A DNA stretch of 13,473 bases from Candidatus Bathyarchaeum sp. (GTDB taxonomy: Archaea > Thermoproteota > Bathyarchaeia > Bathyarchaeales > Bathyarchaeaceae): the NCBI GenBank assembly GCA_004376385.1, contig SOJY01000049.1, positions 1 through 13,473 on the forward strand, written 5' to 3'. Shown here in pieces: positions 13,447-13,473 of the stretch (within the stretch, counting starts at the first letter, position 1; each line of letters opens with the position of its first letter). Below the pieces are notes generated by a model that worked only from the letters and a program-made list of their open reading frames with translations, was not told the origin of the DNA and did no database searches. The position numbers and the translations under genes were made by a program.

Positions 13447-13473
13447 ATGTTCAAGGTTGAAGTTAATCTACAT
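13447..13473 (+). CDS. Possible start of a gene running off the right edge
   Basis: ATG 13447 opens a frame (MFKVEVNLH) that stays open to the window end, about 30-40 bases after a promoter-like AT box. Only nine codons are visible, so nothing can be said of the product and the call rests on the promoter spacing. Confidence 0.25.

Noticed and set aside
1..13473. Defence island, prophage or other mobile system
   Set aside because: No transposase, integrase, terminal repeats, CRISPR repeats or known defence genes were found; recognised genes are housekeeping, and I saw no abrupt composition change.

Overview
The window reads as chromosomal DNA from an archaeon, most likely of the TACK group and perhaps Bathyarchaeia. 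The lineage is an inference. The domain-level call rests on the gene set: an ABCE1/Rli1 ribosome-recycling ATPase, the KEOPS subunit Cgi121, an RtcA-type RNA cyclase, an MTA phosphorylase ending in a Cys-x-Cys motif, and a DUF1893 protein. AT-rich TATA-like boxes lie about 25-50 bases upstream of several starts, some starts have Shine-Dalgarno sequences close to GGAGGTGAT, and TTG or GTG starts are common. No rRNA, tRNA, CRISPR array, insertion sequence or phage gene was seen. Genes are densely packed; no gene-free stretch exceeds about 270 bases.

Layout, left to right. (1) 1-554, minus: 5' part of an arrestin/Spo0M-like protein ending in a zinc ribbon at the window edge. (2) 757-1209, plus: DUF1893 protein, facing a minus-strand SPFH/prohibitin-like membrane protein (1266-2231) across a shared hairpin. 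(3) 2479-2928, minus: a flavodoxin, divergent from MTA phosphorylase (3080-3877, plus). MTAP converges on a purine-type phosphoribosyltransferase (3920-4576, minus) across another hairpin. (4) A small one-helix membrane protein (4767-5003, plus) and ABCE1 (5148-6935, minus). (5) An AIM24-family protein (7108-7803, plus) and the Sua5/YrdC threonylcarbamoyl-AMP synthase (7935-8552, plus). Sua5 overlaps tail to tail with Cgi121 (8535-9101, minus). (6) Upstream of Cgi121, with a TTGA overlap, is a second phosphoribosyltransferase (9098-9685, minus) broken by an in-frame UGA where its paralogue has Trp. (7) A 60-residue coiled-coil protein (9950-10132, plus), an HtpX-like M48 protease (10241-11203, minus) and RtcA (11258-12292, minus). 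(8) A Cys-rich 104-residue protein (12434-12748, plus) and an unrecognised 124-residue protein (12847-13221, plus) preceded by a possible 14-codon leader ORF. A further plus gene may begin at 13447.

How the genes fit together. Most are housekeeping RNA, translation and purine functions: ribosome recycling (ABCE1), tRNA t6A synthesis (Sua5 supplies threonylcarbamoyl-AMP, Cgi121 belongs to the KEOPS transferase), RNA end chemistry (RtcA), and purine salvage (MTAP plus two phosphoribosyltransferases). Membrane maintenance may be represented by SPFH and HtpX. I see no clear novel defence or mobile system. The best leads are the UGA-interrupted phosphoribosyltransferase coupled to Cgi121, an RtcA with an altered N-terminal nucleotide-binding loop, a TGATG-coupled leader ORF, and several small unrecognised proteins.
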